From positions 24,300 through 71,640 of the forward strand of contig QHUA01000002.1 in assembly GCA_003221805.1 (NCBI GenBank): a DNA stretch of 47,341 bases. The letters run 5' to 3'. A program made the position numbers and the translations under genes. Numbering within the stretch: the stretch's first letter is position 1; each line of letters starts with the position of its first letter. The stretch is from Gemmatimonadota bacterium (lineage in GTDB: Bacteria > Gemmatimonadota > Gemmatimonadetes > Gemmatimonadales > Gemmatimonadaceae). This document shows positions 1 to 10,516 of the stretch, one piece after another. Under the pieces are notes generated by a model. The model had not been told where the DNA came from and searched no databases. It saw only the letters and a list, made by a program, of their open reading frames with translations.

Positions 1-524
1 CCCGCCGCGAGATCCACCCAGCCTGAATCGCCGAAGCTCGGAATCGGCCGACCCGTACTGGCGTCCAGGGAGTACAGCCTCCGTCCGGCAGAAAAGAAAA
101 TCCTTCGCTCGCTGCCCTCCGACCAATAGACCACCCCGCGGTTGACATGCAAGTCGCGCTCACGATTCGCGAAGGGGTCGAAGCGCCAGATCCGCGTCCC
201 GCTTTCGGCGCGGAGTGCGACAACTGCAAGCGCAGGAGTCGTGGTATAGAGCACGCCGTCGACGATTAGCGGCGTTGCCTGGATCTGGCTGTTGGCCGAG
301 CTGTCACCGGTGTGGTAGATCCACGCCACGCGCAGCGACGACACGTTGGCGCGATTGATTTGGTCGAGCGAGGAATACCGACTATTCCCCGGATCCCCGC
401 CAGTGACACGCCAATCGCTATTTCCTGTCAGCGTCGAAGCAGCTCGCCCGACGCACGCGATCGTCAAACCTGCCAGCACGACCCAACGCAGCAACTGAAG
501 GTTGCCGCGTTTACTACCCGTCAA
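1..524 (-). CDS. PQQ-dependent dehydrogenase-like protein, N-terminal part (cut by window edge)
   Basis: Translating the minus strand gives a signal-peptide-like start followed by a mature N-terminus typical of quinoprotein beta-propeller dehydrogenases: DWRVTGGDPGNSRYSSLDQI, then an AWIYHTGD segment and a Y-S-L-D-A-S-T-G-R propeller blade. These enzymes oxidise alcohols or sugars in the periplasm with pyrroloquinoline quinone. I place the start at a TTG at 522-524, with AGGA eight bases upstream. It overlaps the end of the DCC gene by 11 bases, which suggests translational coupling. The C-terminal part with most blades and the PQQ ligands lies outside the window, so the substrate cannot be named. 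Confidence 0.75.
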   Translation of the reverse strand, partial: MTGSKRGNLQLLRWVVLAGLTIACVGRAASTLTGNSDWRVTGGDPGNSRYSSLDQINRANVSSLRVAWIYHTGDSSANSQIQATPLIVDGVLYTTTPALAVVALRAESGTRIWRFDPFANRERDLHVNRGVVYWSEGSERRIFFSAGRRLYSLDASTGRPIPSFGDSGWVDLAA

Positions 525-1002
525 CGCCGCCGTCCTGATAATCCAGATCGACCGGTCGCACCGCGCAGTGCTCGCCACAACCGAACTTGTAACGATTGCG
601 CGCAAACCAACGATAGAACCTGTCGACGAGGGGGCGCACGAACGGGATCTTGAACGACCATGAGATCAGTCGACCCTTCGGCAGCGTCTTGGTCAGCTCC
701 TCGAGTGCAGCGGCCGCTTGCCACGTTTTTCCATCGCTCGTGCGCACCAACTGGATCGACTCTACGTAGGCGCGTGCGGGGATCCACGGAAACCTCTCGC
801 ACACCCCGGGCTTCTGCGACGGAATTATCTCCAGCTCGTGATTGCGATCCCACTTTTTGAGCAGCTTCACCATGCGACCGCAAACCTTGCAGTCGCCATC
901 GTAGATCACCGTGTATCGATGGCCGGGTCGTCCGATACTCGGCGCACCGGGCTCGCCGACGTTTTCACCAGCGACGGTGAAGCGAACGACCTGAACGCTC
1001 AT
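514..1002 (-). CDS. DCC family (DUF393) thiol-disulfide oxidoreductase-like protein
   Basis: The 162-aa protein carries the DUF393 signature Y-D-G-D-C-K-V-C-G (Cys38 and Cys41), a thioredoxin-like CxxC family named DCC after this motif. A second cysteine pair (C-G-E-H-C) lies near the C-terminus. The family is predicted to act as a thiol-disulfide oxidoreductase, but substrates are generally unknown. The ATG at 1002 overlaps the OsmC stop by four bases (ATGA), and the stop overlaps the following PQQ dehydrogenase-like gene. It is therefore an internal operon gene next to another cysteine-based redox protein. Confidence 0.85.
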   Translation of the reverse strand: MSVQVVRFTVAGENVGEPGAPSIGRPGHRYTVIYDGDCKVCGRMVKLLKKWDRNHELEIIPSQKPGVCERFPWIPARAYVESIQLVRTSDGKTWQAAAALEELTKTLPKGRLISWSFKIPFVRPLVDRFYRWFARNRYKFGCGEHCAVRPVDLDYQDGGVDG

Positions 1003-1484
1003 AGCGCGGCCGGTGGTCGAGGCTGGCCGTCCGCCTGTGCCACGGCGGCGGACGATCGCCCGATTCCGCGAGTTGACTCCTCCACTGCGGGCGACTCTAT
1101 CTCGACAGACTGGGACTCCGGCGCTTCGACAGTGACAGCCATCCCCTCAGCCAGTGTTCGATGCACGCCGCAGATGTTCGCCGCGCGAAGCGCCCGCGGC
1201 CACAGCTCCGCCGACAACGACGGCCACGCAAGCTTCACGTTCATCGTCGCCAGGCGATGCTCACCGGCAACGAATTGCCAGCGCACGTCGATGTGCAGAT
1301 CGTCGACCGGCACGCTCTTGTTCGACGCCCAGCTTTGCAGCACCGCGAACGTGCACATGCCGACGGCGCTGCCGAGCATATGGAATGGCGTGTAGCTCTG
1401 ATCGGGAGATTCGGCTTCGATCGTGAGCTGCCCCGCGACCGCGTCGATCCGGAGCGATTCTTCACCTGTCAACGTGATCTTCAT
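999..1484 (-). CDS. OsmC family protein
   Basis: The 161-aa product has the OsmC/Ohr layout: an N-terminal beta region, a central helix with Cys44 (G-M-C-T-F) and a second conserved cysteine, Cys105, in an I-C-G-V-H-R-T-L segment. This pair is the usual redox-active one of peroxide-reducing OsmC proteins. An upstream in-frame extension exists, but the ATG at 1484 forms an ATGA overlap with the stop of the agmatine deiminase gene and starts a normal-length OsmC, so I use it. Peroxide or organic hydroperoxide removal is inferred from the family. The link to polyamine genes upstream is only positional. Confidence 0.85.
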   Translation of the reverse strand: MKITLTGEESLRIDAVAGQLTIEAESPDQSYTPFHMLGSAVGMCTFAVLQSWASNKSVPVDDLHIDVRWQFVAGEHRLATMNVKLAWPSLSAELWPRALRAANICGVHRTLAEGMAVTVEAPESQSVEIESPAVEESTRGIGRSSAAVAQADGQPRPPAAL

Positions 1485-2563
1485 CGACTCGCCGTCCGCT
1501 CTACCCGCCCCACTGCCGCCGGTTGCTGCTGCGTCAGACAATGCAGCGTCCCCAGTCCCCACACCAGATCGACCGCGTGGATCCCAACCACGGTGCGGCC
1601 GGGGAACGCTTCGGCGATCCCGTTCAGCGCGACGCGATCGTTCGGGTCGTTGAATGTCGGTACAAGAACGGCGCCATTGGCGATGTAGAAGTTTGCGTAG
1701 CTGGCCGGCAGCCTCTCGCCATTCATCGTCACCGGTCGAGGGAAGGGAATGGTGACGACCTTCAGCGGCCGGCTTTGCGCGGCCATCTGCAGGCGGCGCA
1801 GGTTGTCGGCGGATCGCACGTGATTCTCATCCGACGGATCCGGCTCATAAGCAAGAATAACCGTCTCACGAGACGCGAAGCGCGCCACGTCGTCGATGTG
1901 GCCGTGGGTGTCGTCGCCGACTGCCCCTTGGCCCAGCCATATAGTATCTGTGACGCCCAGGTACTCGGCGAAAGCCTCCTCGTAGCCCTGGGCGGACATG
2001 CCGGGGTTTCGGACCTGGACATCCGTAAGCAGCCACTCTTCGGTCACCAGCATCGTGCCATTGCCGTTGACCTCGATTCCTCCCCCTTCCAACACCAACC
2101 GCTCACCGTTGTCCTCGCGTTTTGCTTCCGTGCGCGGTAATCCGGTGATACGCGCGATCAGCTTTCCGATGTCGGCGTCCTTACTATAGTTGTCGTACTT
2201 GGCCCAGGCGTTGAAGCCCCAGTCGATCAGCTCGACCTTTCCGTCGGAGCGCAGCACGCCGGTGGGCGCCGAGTCCCGCAGCCACACCCGATCGTTCGGC
2301 GCAATGTTCAGGCGATACCTGTCAGGCTTGTCCAGCACACCGTGCGCTGCCAGCAACAGCCGCGCGCTCTGAGCGACTCCTTCGTTGTGGCAAAGGATCT
2401 CGACTCGCTCGCACTCGCTGAGCGCGCGGACGATCTCGGCGTAGACCCACGGAATCGGCGCCAGCTTGCCGGGCCAGTCGGGCTCGTGGTGCGGCCAGGC
2501 GATCCAGGTCGCCTCGTGCTTTTCCCATTCCGCCGGCATCCGCCGAGCCAGCGATATCTCCAT
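1481..2563 (-). CDS. aguA: Agmatine deiminase
   Basis: This is a peptidylarginine-deiminase-fold enzyme converting agmatine to N-carbamoylputrescine and ammonia. The start R-R-M-P-A-E-W-E-K-H-E-A-T-W-I-A-W-P-H is characteristic, and the catalytic cysteine sits in G-T-L-H-C-L-T-Q-Q near the C-terminus. With the ATG at 2563 the protein is 360 aa, the normal family length. An in-frame ATG at 2668 overlaps the stop of the amidase gene (ATGA) and would add 35 residues that run through a perfect hairpin. That extension is not typical of the family, so I prefer 2563 but cannot exclude 2668. The gene directly follows an AguB-type amidase that uses its product. Confidence 0.88.
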   Translation of the reverse strand: MEISLARRMPAEWEKHEATWIAWPHHEPDWPGKLAPIPWVYAEIVRALSECERVEILCHNEGVAQSARLLLAAHGVLDKPDRYRLNIAPNDRVWLRDSAPTGVLRSDGKVELIDWGFNAWAKYDNYSKDADIGKLIARITGLPRTEAKREDNGERLVLEGGGIEVNGNGTMLVTEEWLLTDVQVRNPGMSAQGYEEAFAEYLGVTDTIWLGQGAVGDDTHGHIDDVARFASRETVILAYEPDPSDENHVRSADNLRRLQMAAQSRPLKVVTIPFPRPVTMNGERLPASYANFYIANGAVLVPTFNDPNDRVALNGIAEAFPGRTVVGIHAVDLVWGLGTLHCLTQQQPAAVGRVERTASR

Positions 2564-2603
2564 AGTCAAAGCGCCGCCGCCCTTCTGAGCGTTCTGGATG
2601 CTT

Positions 2604-2634
2604 AAAGCGCCGCGTCCGTGCGGAGCGGCGCTTT
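2604..2634. repeat. Perfect 10-bp inverted repeat between aguB and aguA
   Basis: AAAGCGCCGC and GCGGCGCTTT are separated by 11 bases. On the minus strand the stem is followed by TTTAAGC, so it resembles a weak terminator or a processing hairpin. It lies in the 101-base stretch between the amidase stop and the preferred agmatine deiminase start. Confidence 0.55.
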
Positions 2635-2664
2635 TGCGCTTCGTCGACGTCGTGTCGCGTTTGG

Positions 2665-3585
2665 TCATCCGATGTAGCGATTCAGAATCGGGGCGTAAGC
2701 ATCGATGCGACGATCGCGCAGGAACGGCCAGTTCCGCCGGGTGTTCTCGATCAGAGTCCGATCGCACTTCGCCACGAGCACCGCCGGCTCGGTTCCCGCC
2801 TCGGCGAGAATTCTTCCAAAGGGGTCGCTGATGAATGAGTGTCCGAAGAATTCGATGCCATCGGTTCCCGGCTCGTCTTCGTGTCCCACGCGATTGGGTG
2901 AGGCAACGTACACTCCGTTGGCGATGGCGTGCGCGCGCTGCGCCGTCCGCCATGCTTCGACCTGCGCCTCGCCGTGTTCGGCTTTCTCGGATGGATGCCA
3001 GCCGATCGCCGTCGGATAAAAGAGAATCTCCGCGCCGAGCAGGCTGGTGATTCGCGCGGCTTCGGGGTACCACTGATCCCAGCAGATCAGCACGCCAATG
3101 TCCGCGTAGCGCGTTTTCCAGACTCGAAATCCACTGGCGCCCTTATGATCGCCATCGTCGGCGATGTGCGAATCGCCGGGCGTGAAATAAAACTTCTCGT
3201 TGAACAGCGGATCGTCGGGGATGTGCATCTTGCGATAGGCACCCAGCAGAGTGCCATCGGCGTCGATGACGGCGGCGGAATTCCTATAGACGCCTGCCGC
3301 TTGCCGCTCGAAGATCGGTACGATTATTACCATCTCGAGCTCGCGCGCGAGCTTTTGCATCCGCTCGATCGTCGGTCCCGGGATCGATTCGGCGAGATCG
3401 AAACGCTCGTGCTTCTGCGACTTACAGAAGTAAGGCGCGTTGAACAGCTCCTGGAGGCAGACGATCTGCGCTCCCTTCTCCGCGGCCTCGCGGATGTGCG
3501 ACTCCGCCGTCGCGACGTTCTTGTCGACGTCGTCGGTTACTGCTTCCTGAATTATTCCGACGGTGAATGACGCTGACCTGGCCAT
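2665..3585 (-). CDS. aguB: N-carbamoylputrescine amidase (carbon-nitrogen hydrolase)
   Basis: This nitrilase-superfamily enzyme of 306 aa has the Glu-Lys-Cys triad visible in C-L-Q-E-L-F, Y-R-K-M-H-I-P-D-D and L-I-C-W-D-Q-W-Y-P-E. The segments A-P-Y-F-C and the Y-R-K-M-H-I-P-D-D loop are typical of AguB, which hydrolyses N-carbamoylputrescine to putrescine, CO2 and ammonia. The adjacent downstream agmatine deiminase supplies the substrate, which strengthens the assignment. I start at the ATG at 3585 because M-A-R-S-A-S-F-T-V-G-I-I-Q matches the usual family N-terminus. A GTG 30 bases further upstream is possible. Confidence 0.9.
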   Translation of the reverse strand: MARSASFTVGIIQEAVTDDVDKNVATAESHIREAAEKGAQIVCLQELFNAPYFCKSQKHERFDLAESIPGPTIERMQKLARELEMVIIVPIFERQAAGVYRNSAAVIDADGTLLGAYRKMHIPDDPLFNEKFYFTPGDSHIADDGDHKGASGFRVWKTRYADIGVLICWDQWYPEAARITSLLGAEILFYPTAIGWHPSEKAEHGEAQVEAWRTAQRAHAIANGVYVASPNRVGHEDEPGTDGIEFFGHSFISDPFGRILAEAGTEPAVLVAKCDRTLIENTRRNWPFLRDRRIDAYAPILNRYIG

Positions 3586-3667
3586 GAATGGAAGGTTAAC
3601 GCTTTGACCCTGCACAGGAAGTGGCCGGTTGATTGCGTTAGCTTATTTCACTCCCACCAGTCGAGAT

Positions 3668-4303
3668 ATGCAGTCAGACGAGACCGCAGCTCCGACGGAA
3701 ATTCCGACCGAATCGGTTAAGAAAGCGATTGCCGCCGAGCGGCGAATGCGTCGCAGTGCGGGCATCAATACTGCTTTCCGCGCGATCAAGGCGGAGCACG
3801 CGTCGAACCGCTCGCACATGGAGGTCCTCGCCGATCGGATGATCGAATTTGCGAGCTCGACGCCGTTCCTCGTCGTTCACGCGATCATCTTCGTGGCGTG
3901 GATCCTGTGGAATATCCGCGGAATGCCGGTGCCGCAGTTCGATCCGTACCCCTACGGCATGCTGACGACGATCGTCTCGCTCGAGGCAATCTTCCTGTCG
4001 ATCTTCGTGCTGATGACGCAGAGCCGCGAATCCCGGATAGGTGAGCTGCGTGAGGAGCTGACGCTGCAGGTCAATCTCCGCATTGAGGAGGAGATGACGA
4101 AGACGCTTCACCTGGTGGCCGGCCTATATGCGCGACTGGGATTGAAGATGGCCGATGATCCTGAGCTGCGGGCGATGCTAGAGCCGCTCGATCCGAAGAG
4201 GATGGAAAGAGAGCTGGTCGAGCAGATCAGCGCTTCGATGCCGCAGTTTCAGCTTAGGAAGCGCAAGGATATTGTCGCTCCGACTATTCCCCCAGCCGTC
4301 TGA
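3668..4303 (+). CDS. DUF1003 family membrane protein
   Basis: The 211-aa protein has a charged N-terminus, two central hydrophobic segments (around residues 63-83 and 98-117, including F-L-V-V-H-A-I-I-F-V-A-W-I-L-W and S-L-E-A-I-F-L-S-I-F-V-L-M) and a charged helical C-terminus. The D-R-M-I-E-F-A-S-S-T-P-F-L run before the first segment and M-T-Q-S-R-E-S-R after the second are typical of DUF1003. Function is unknown. The ATG at 3668 is preferred over a TTG 39 bases upstream, which adds no family-like sequence. Its 3' end overlaps the convergent lipoprotein gene by 20 bases. Confidence 0.8.
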   Translation: MQSDETAAPTEIPTESVKKAIAAERRMRRSAGINTAFRAIKAEHASNRSHMEVLADRMIEFASSTPFLVVHAIIFVAWILWNIRGMPVPQFDPYPYGMLTTIVSLEAIFLSIFVLMTQSRESRIGELREELTLQVNLRIEEEMTKTLHLVAGLYARLGLKMADDPELRAMLEPLDPKRMERELVEQISASMPQFQLRKRKDIVAPTIPPAV

Positions 4304-4826
4304 CGAGAGCTCGATGCAGCGCGGCTTCCAGCGTGCCGATGGAGCGGCAGGAGAGTGATGCACCGCCGGCGGCAACATCGTCGGCGCGGGCCGCGACGTG
4401 GGTCTGCACGGTCGAGCCCGTTCCGGTGGGCGATACCAGTGAGAAAATCGACATCGTGACCTTGTAATTGTCGGCGGCAGGCCCGGTGATCGTGTTGCCG
4501 CAGTCCAGATATCGGCTCAGCGGCGTATCACCGAGCTTGAATGATTTGATGAAATAGCGATTGCCGACTTGACCGAAGCCAGTCCCCGTCGCATCAAAGA
4601 CCTGCACCTTGATGCCGAGCTCCTCGTAGGAGGCGCGCAGAATCGGCAGCACCACGTCAGGCTTTGATTTGACGGTGACCGCCGTGATTGGAATGTCTTC
4701 GTGCGAGAGAATGGTTCGGTCCGCATCGGCGACCACGATGCGATCTGTCTGAGGCGCCGGCGTCGTCTGGGTGGTCGCGCACCCACTCAGCGCGAACAAC
4801 ATATATGCAATGCGTCCAGTTCCCAT
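4284..4826 (-). CDS. Hypothetical lipoprotein
   Basis: A short hydrophobic N-terminus ends in a lipobox, L-S-G-C (Cys16), so the protein is probably lipid-anchored in the envelope. The remaining ~160 residues alternate hydrophobic and polar positions as in a small beta/alpha domain (V-V-L-P-I-L-R-A-S-Y-E-E-L-G-I and N-R-Y-F-I-K-S-F-K-L). I recognise no named domain. It lies 17 bases downstream of the Nramp-family gene and may share its transcript. It converges with the DUF1003 gene. Confidence 0.7.
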   Translation of the reverse strand: MGTGRIAYMLFALSGCATTQTTPAPQTDRIVVADADRTILSHEDIPITAVTVKSKPDVVLPILRASYEELGIKVQVFDATGTGFGQVGNRYFIKSFKLGDTPLSRYLDCGNTITGPAADNYKVTMSIFSLVSPTGTGSTVQTHVAARADDVAAGGASLSCRSIGTLEAALHRALVRRLGE

Positions 4827-4843
4827 TTGGCCTCCCCGACTTA

Positions 4844-6121
4844 CTAGACTATGAACATCCCGATTGCCGCGCCGAACATCACCAGCGTCGTGATCGCCAC
4901 CGTGACGCGTCCCAGAAGTGAGCTGGGCTGATTCAGCATCAGCCTGTGATCGCTGGCGACCAACAGAATGCCCAACAGCAGGAATGGTGCGAGAAGGCCG
5001 TTGAGAACTGCACTCCAGTAAAGCGCTTTCACCGCGTTGATGTTTGCAAAGTCCATCGCCATCCCGGCAAGAATGGCGAACGCCAGCACCAGGTAAAACC
5101 GCTTCGCGCGTCGAAACCGCTCGTCTATTCCCTGACGCCAGCCAAAGGTCTCCGCCAACGCATACGCGGCTGACCCGGCCAGAGTGGGAATAGCCAGAAT
5201 TCCGGTACCAACGAGCCCAATCGTGTAAAGCAGCGAAGCAAACCTACCCGCCAGTGGCTTTAGCGCGAGGGCAACCTCTTTCGATGTCTCCGGCGAGGTG
5301 ATTCCGTGGGCATGCAGCGTCAGCGCGGTAGTAAGAATGATGAAGAACATCACGGCGTTCGAGAAAAAAGTGCCGATGCCGATATCGATCTTCCGGTTCA
5401 GTATCTCCCCGGGCGTCGCTCCGCGCCGCTCGACCAGTGTGTGGCGACCCATCGCCTTTTCTTCCTCGACTTCCTGCGACGCCTGCCAGAAAAACAGGTA
5501 GGGACTGATGGTCGTGCCGAGGATCGCTACCAGCGTCGCCCACGCAGCGCCGCTGTGGGGCACAGCCGGGATCGCTGTGTCGTGTAGTACTGTGCTCCAA
5601 TCCGGATGCAGGTAGAACGCCGTCACGACGTAAGCAAACAGAAAGAGCGCGAGCCACTTGAGCACGTTCGCCAGCACGATGTAACGAAGTCGGATCGTCG
5701 CCCAGGTGATGAAAGCGGCGAATGCGACTACCCAATAATGAGAGTTGATTCGCGTAAGGAGCTCCATGGCGTCTGCCATGCCGGCGAGATCAGCTCCGAT
5801 GTTGATGGTGTTGGCGAGGAAGAGCGCCCCCGCTACCACTGCCAGAACGGGCCGGGGGAACTTCGTATGGAACGTCGATGCGAGCCCGCGACCCGTCACC
5901 ATACCAATGCGAGCGCACATCGACTGGACGGCGGCCATCAACGGCCAGGTCAGGAGCGACGTCCAGAGTAGCGCGGTTCCAAGCTGCGCACCGGCTACTG
6001 AATAAGTCGCGATGCCCGACGGATCGTCGTCCGCCGCCCCGGTAACCACACCGGGACCTAGCGACTTCCAGAATTCGCGAAGCTTATTTGGAGTGGAACT
6101 GTTTGCGGCTGGATGTGCCAA
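4844..6121 (-). CDS. Nramp-family divalent metal transporter, atypical metal site
   Basis: The 425-aa polytopic membrane protein begins with the Nramp TM1 region S-L-G-P-G-V-V-T-G-A-A and has about 11 hydrophobic segments. In canonical Nramps TM1 contains D-P-G-N and TM6 contains M-P-H. Here the corresponding positions read D-D-P-S-G (residues 32-36) and T-T-I-S-P-Y (S206, P207, Y208). The metal-coordinating Asn and Met are therefore both replaced, and the TM6 His is also changed. This is the pattern of Nramp-related proteins with altered ion preference. Substrate (Mn, Fe, Mg or other) cannot be assigned from sequence alone. Confidence 0.82.
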   Translation of the reverse strand: MAHPAANSSTPNKLREFWKSLGPGVVTGAADDDPSGIATYSVAGAQLGTALLWTSLLTWPLMAAVQSMCARIGMVTGRGLASTFHTKFPRPVLAVVAGALFLANTINIGADLAGMADAMELLTRINSHYWVVAFAAFITWATIRLRYIVLANVLKWLALFLFAYVVTAFYLHPDWSTVLHDTAIPAVPHSGAAWATLVAILGTTISPYLFFWQASQEVEEEKAMGRHTLVERRGATPGEILNRKIDIGIGTFFSNAVMFFIILTTALTLHAHGITSPETSKEVALALKPLAGRFASLLYTIGLVGTGILAIPTLAGSAAYALAETFGWRQGIDERFRRAKRFYLVLAFAILAGMAMDFANINAVKALYWSAVLNGLLAPFLLLGILLVASDHRLMLNQPSSLLGRVTVAITTLVMFGAAIGMFIV

Positions 6122-6157
6122 CGACCAGCGGCCTCCGTGTTCCTATGCCTACGGGCG

Positions 6158-8944
<2,787 letters not shown>

Positions 8945-8998
8945 TTTGTTTTTTCCAAGCTTGGCCGCGGCATGCGCTGGCCAGTAGGAGCGGAGCCG

Positions 8999-9027
8999 CT
9001 GCCGAATCTGACTTCCAGGTTCGGCAG
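8999..9027. promoter_or_regulatory. 8-bp inverted repeat in the acnA leader
   Basis: CTGCCGAA and TTCGGCAG are separated by 13 bases, 55 bases upstream of the acnA start. If transcribed, they form a stem-loop in the acnA 5' leader. Whether it regulates acnA is unknown. Confidence 0.4.
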
Positions 9028-9065
9028 GCTAACTGAAATCTAACACAAAGCTTGGTTTTTGAACG

Positions 9066-9299
9066 GCAACTGAACGGGTGCGAGGTGATAGATGCAACTG
9101 AACGGGTGCGAGGTGTGAGCAGCGTAGTTCTCAGATACCAGTTCACGACGTCGTGACGTCACTGGCGCCATTCACAGCACAAGTAACTGCGTGTGCCGTC
9201 AAGCCAGTAGAGACGTCCCGACGTAGTGAAGCAACTAGGCTACTCACACCTCGCACCCGTTCAGTTGCACTTCCCAGTCTGGCACCCGTTCACTTGCAC
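9066..9299. mobile_element. MITE-like palindromic element, copy 1, with extra outer arms
   Basis: The core is 9093-9269. It begins with TGCAACTGAACGGGTGCGAG (continuing GTGTGAG) and ends with its exact reverse complement: 27-bp perfect terminal inverted repeats. Inner arms (GTTCACGACGTCGTGACGTC at 9141-9160 and its imperfect complement at 9212-9230) extend the palindrome. An extra copy of the left arm lies at 9066-9087 and a degenerate right arm at 9281-9299, which suggests nested insertion or arm duplication. No protein is encoded. A related copy occurs at 17425-17606. The element lies between the patatin-like gene and acnA. Confidence 0.8.
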
Positions 9300-9320
9300 G
9301 GCCGTGTTCAGTGCAGTCGC

Positions 9321-10490
9321 TCAGCCAGTCTTCCGTGTAGTGGGCTCTCTCGTCGGATCCACCGTCGGCGGCGCGCTGGGCACCGACTCCGCGTCCAACC
9401 TCGTCGCCGCGATAGCGTAAGTCGGACAGTGATGAATAAAATCCCCGTCCGCGGGCGACCACTCGACTACTGGCTGCAGCGGATACGCTTTGTGCTGCGA
9501 GTCCATCGCCATCAAGTCCGGCGCCATCGCGGTGCAGAGCGTACAGCCGATGCACTTCGCGCGATCGACGGTGATCTGCATCGCCCGCCGTGGGAACACT
9601 CCGATGCCCCAGGCGATGCACTCCTCGTAGTGCTTGCACGCCTCCATCGCCGCGGTGTAGCCGGCTGCCAGCAATTCGTCGGTATTTGAAAAGCTGAACC
9701 AGCCAATGTGACTGACTTTCGGCCTGATCAGAATCATCGCCGGGCGAGTCCACGCGCCGAACGGGACCAGCTGGAGCGCGTGCATCATCGTGTTCGCCGC
9801 CCGCGTGTAAATCGATGCGAAGCCCGCCGTGGCGATGTCGTTCTCCGGCTCCATATCGCCCGATCCCGTATCGACGGCAATCACCGCGTCCATGCCGAGC
9901 GATGAGATCGTGACAGGCAGGTTGTCGATCACGCCGCCATCGACGCACAATCGCCCGTCGACGTTGCCCGGAGGGTAGAAGCCAGGCAGCGCACACGACG
10001 CGTAGACTGCATCGACGACGCTCGCGTGCCTCAAGCCGGGAAGCCCCCACACCATTTGCGTGCCGCGTTGAATGTCCACCGTGTTGACCAGCAGCGTCGT
10101 CTTGAGCTGATCGAACCGTTTTTCCGTAGCTACCGCCTTGACGACGTTTCTGAGCGGCTCCTCCAGATAAATGGCCGGCGAATGCTGGCGCTCGAGCAGC
10201 ATGCCCATTCGATTGAGACGAAACAAGTCTCGCCGTTGAAGAGCACGCGCGCGATCGGCCATCTCCGCTACCGGCATGCCACGCGCGTACGCCGCGCCGA
10301 TCAGGGCGCCGATACTCGTGCCAGAAACGACCGTCGGCACGATTCCCAGTTCCTTTAGCGCGCGAAAGACGCCGATGTGCGCGAAGCCCTTCAGCCCGCC
10401 GCCGCCGAGCACGACTGCGATCTTGTGCGCTTTGCGGCGCGGCTTACCGGGTGACACTCGGGAGACGTTGTGGGGGGTGCGTCGGGTCAT
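9321..10490 (-). CDS. Patatin-like phospholipase fused to a C-terminal ferredoxin domain
   Basis: Residues ~22-300 form a patatin-like hydrolase: oxyanion loop G-G-G-G-L-K-G (29-35), nucleophile elbow G-T-S-I-G with Ser59, and catalytic Asp184 in V-D-G-G. Residues ~305-365 form a ferredoxin-like domain: I-T-V-D-R-A-K-C-I-G-C-T-L-C with Cys313, Cys316 and Cys319, then Cys355 in H-C-P-T-Y-A-I. This is the C-x2-C-x2-C...C-P pattern of single-cluster ferredoxins. Both parts are in one uninterrupted frame. Patatin domains hydrolyse acyl esters of lipids; why one should carry an Fe-S cluster is unknown. The stop is about 50 bases from the MITE-like element. Confidence 0.88.
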   Translation of the reverse strand: MTRRTPHNVSRVSPGKPRRKAHKIAVVLGGGGLKGFAHIGVFRALKELGIVPTVVSGTSIGALIGAAYARGMPVAEMADRARALQRRDLFRLNRMGMLLERQHSPAIYLEEPLRNVVKAVATEKRFDQLKTTLLVNTVDIQRGTQMVWGLPGLRHASVVDAVYASCALPGFYPPGNVDGRLCVDGGVIDNLPVTISSLGMDAVIAVDTGSGDMEPENDIATAGFASIYTRAANTMMHALQLVPFGAWTRPAMILIRPKVSHIGWFSFSNTDELLAAGYTAAMEACKHYEECIAWGIGVFPRRAMQITVDRAKCIGCTLCTAMAPDLMAMDSQHKAYPLQPVVEWSPADGDFIHHCPTYAIAATRLDAESVPSAPPTVDPTREPTTRKTG

Positions 10491-10516
10491 GCTAACGTGA
10501 TGTGGGGGAGGCTATA

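Noticed and set aside
1481-3073. Agmatine deiminase start as far upstream as 3073 (530 aa)
   Set aside because: The first ~135 residues are the AguB gene read in another frame; family homology begins at M-P-A-E-W shortly after 2563.
9060-9300. CRISPR-like repeats around 9.1-9.3 kb
   Set aside because: The repeated units are terminal inverted repeats of one palindrome, not regularly spaced direct repeats with unique spacers.
9153-9689. Rightward reading frame across the first MITE-like element
   Set aside because: It crosses the palindrome and runs antisense to the well-supported patatin-ferredoxin gene, with Arg-rich composition.
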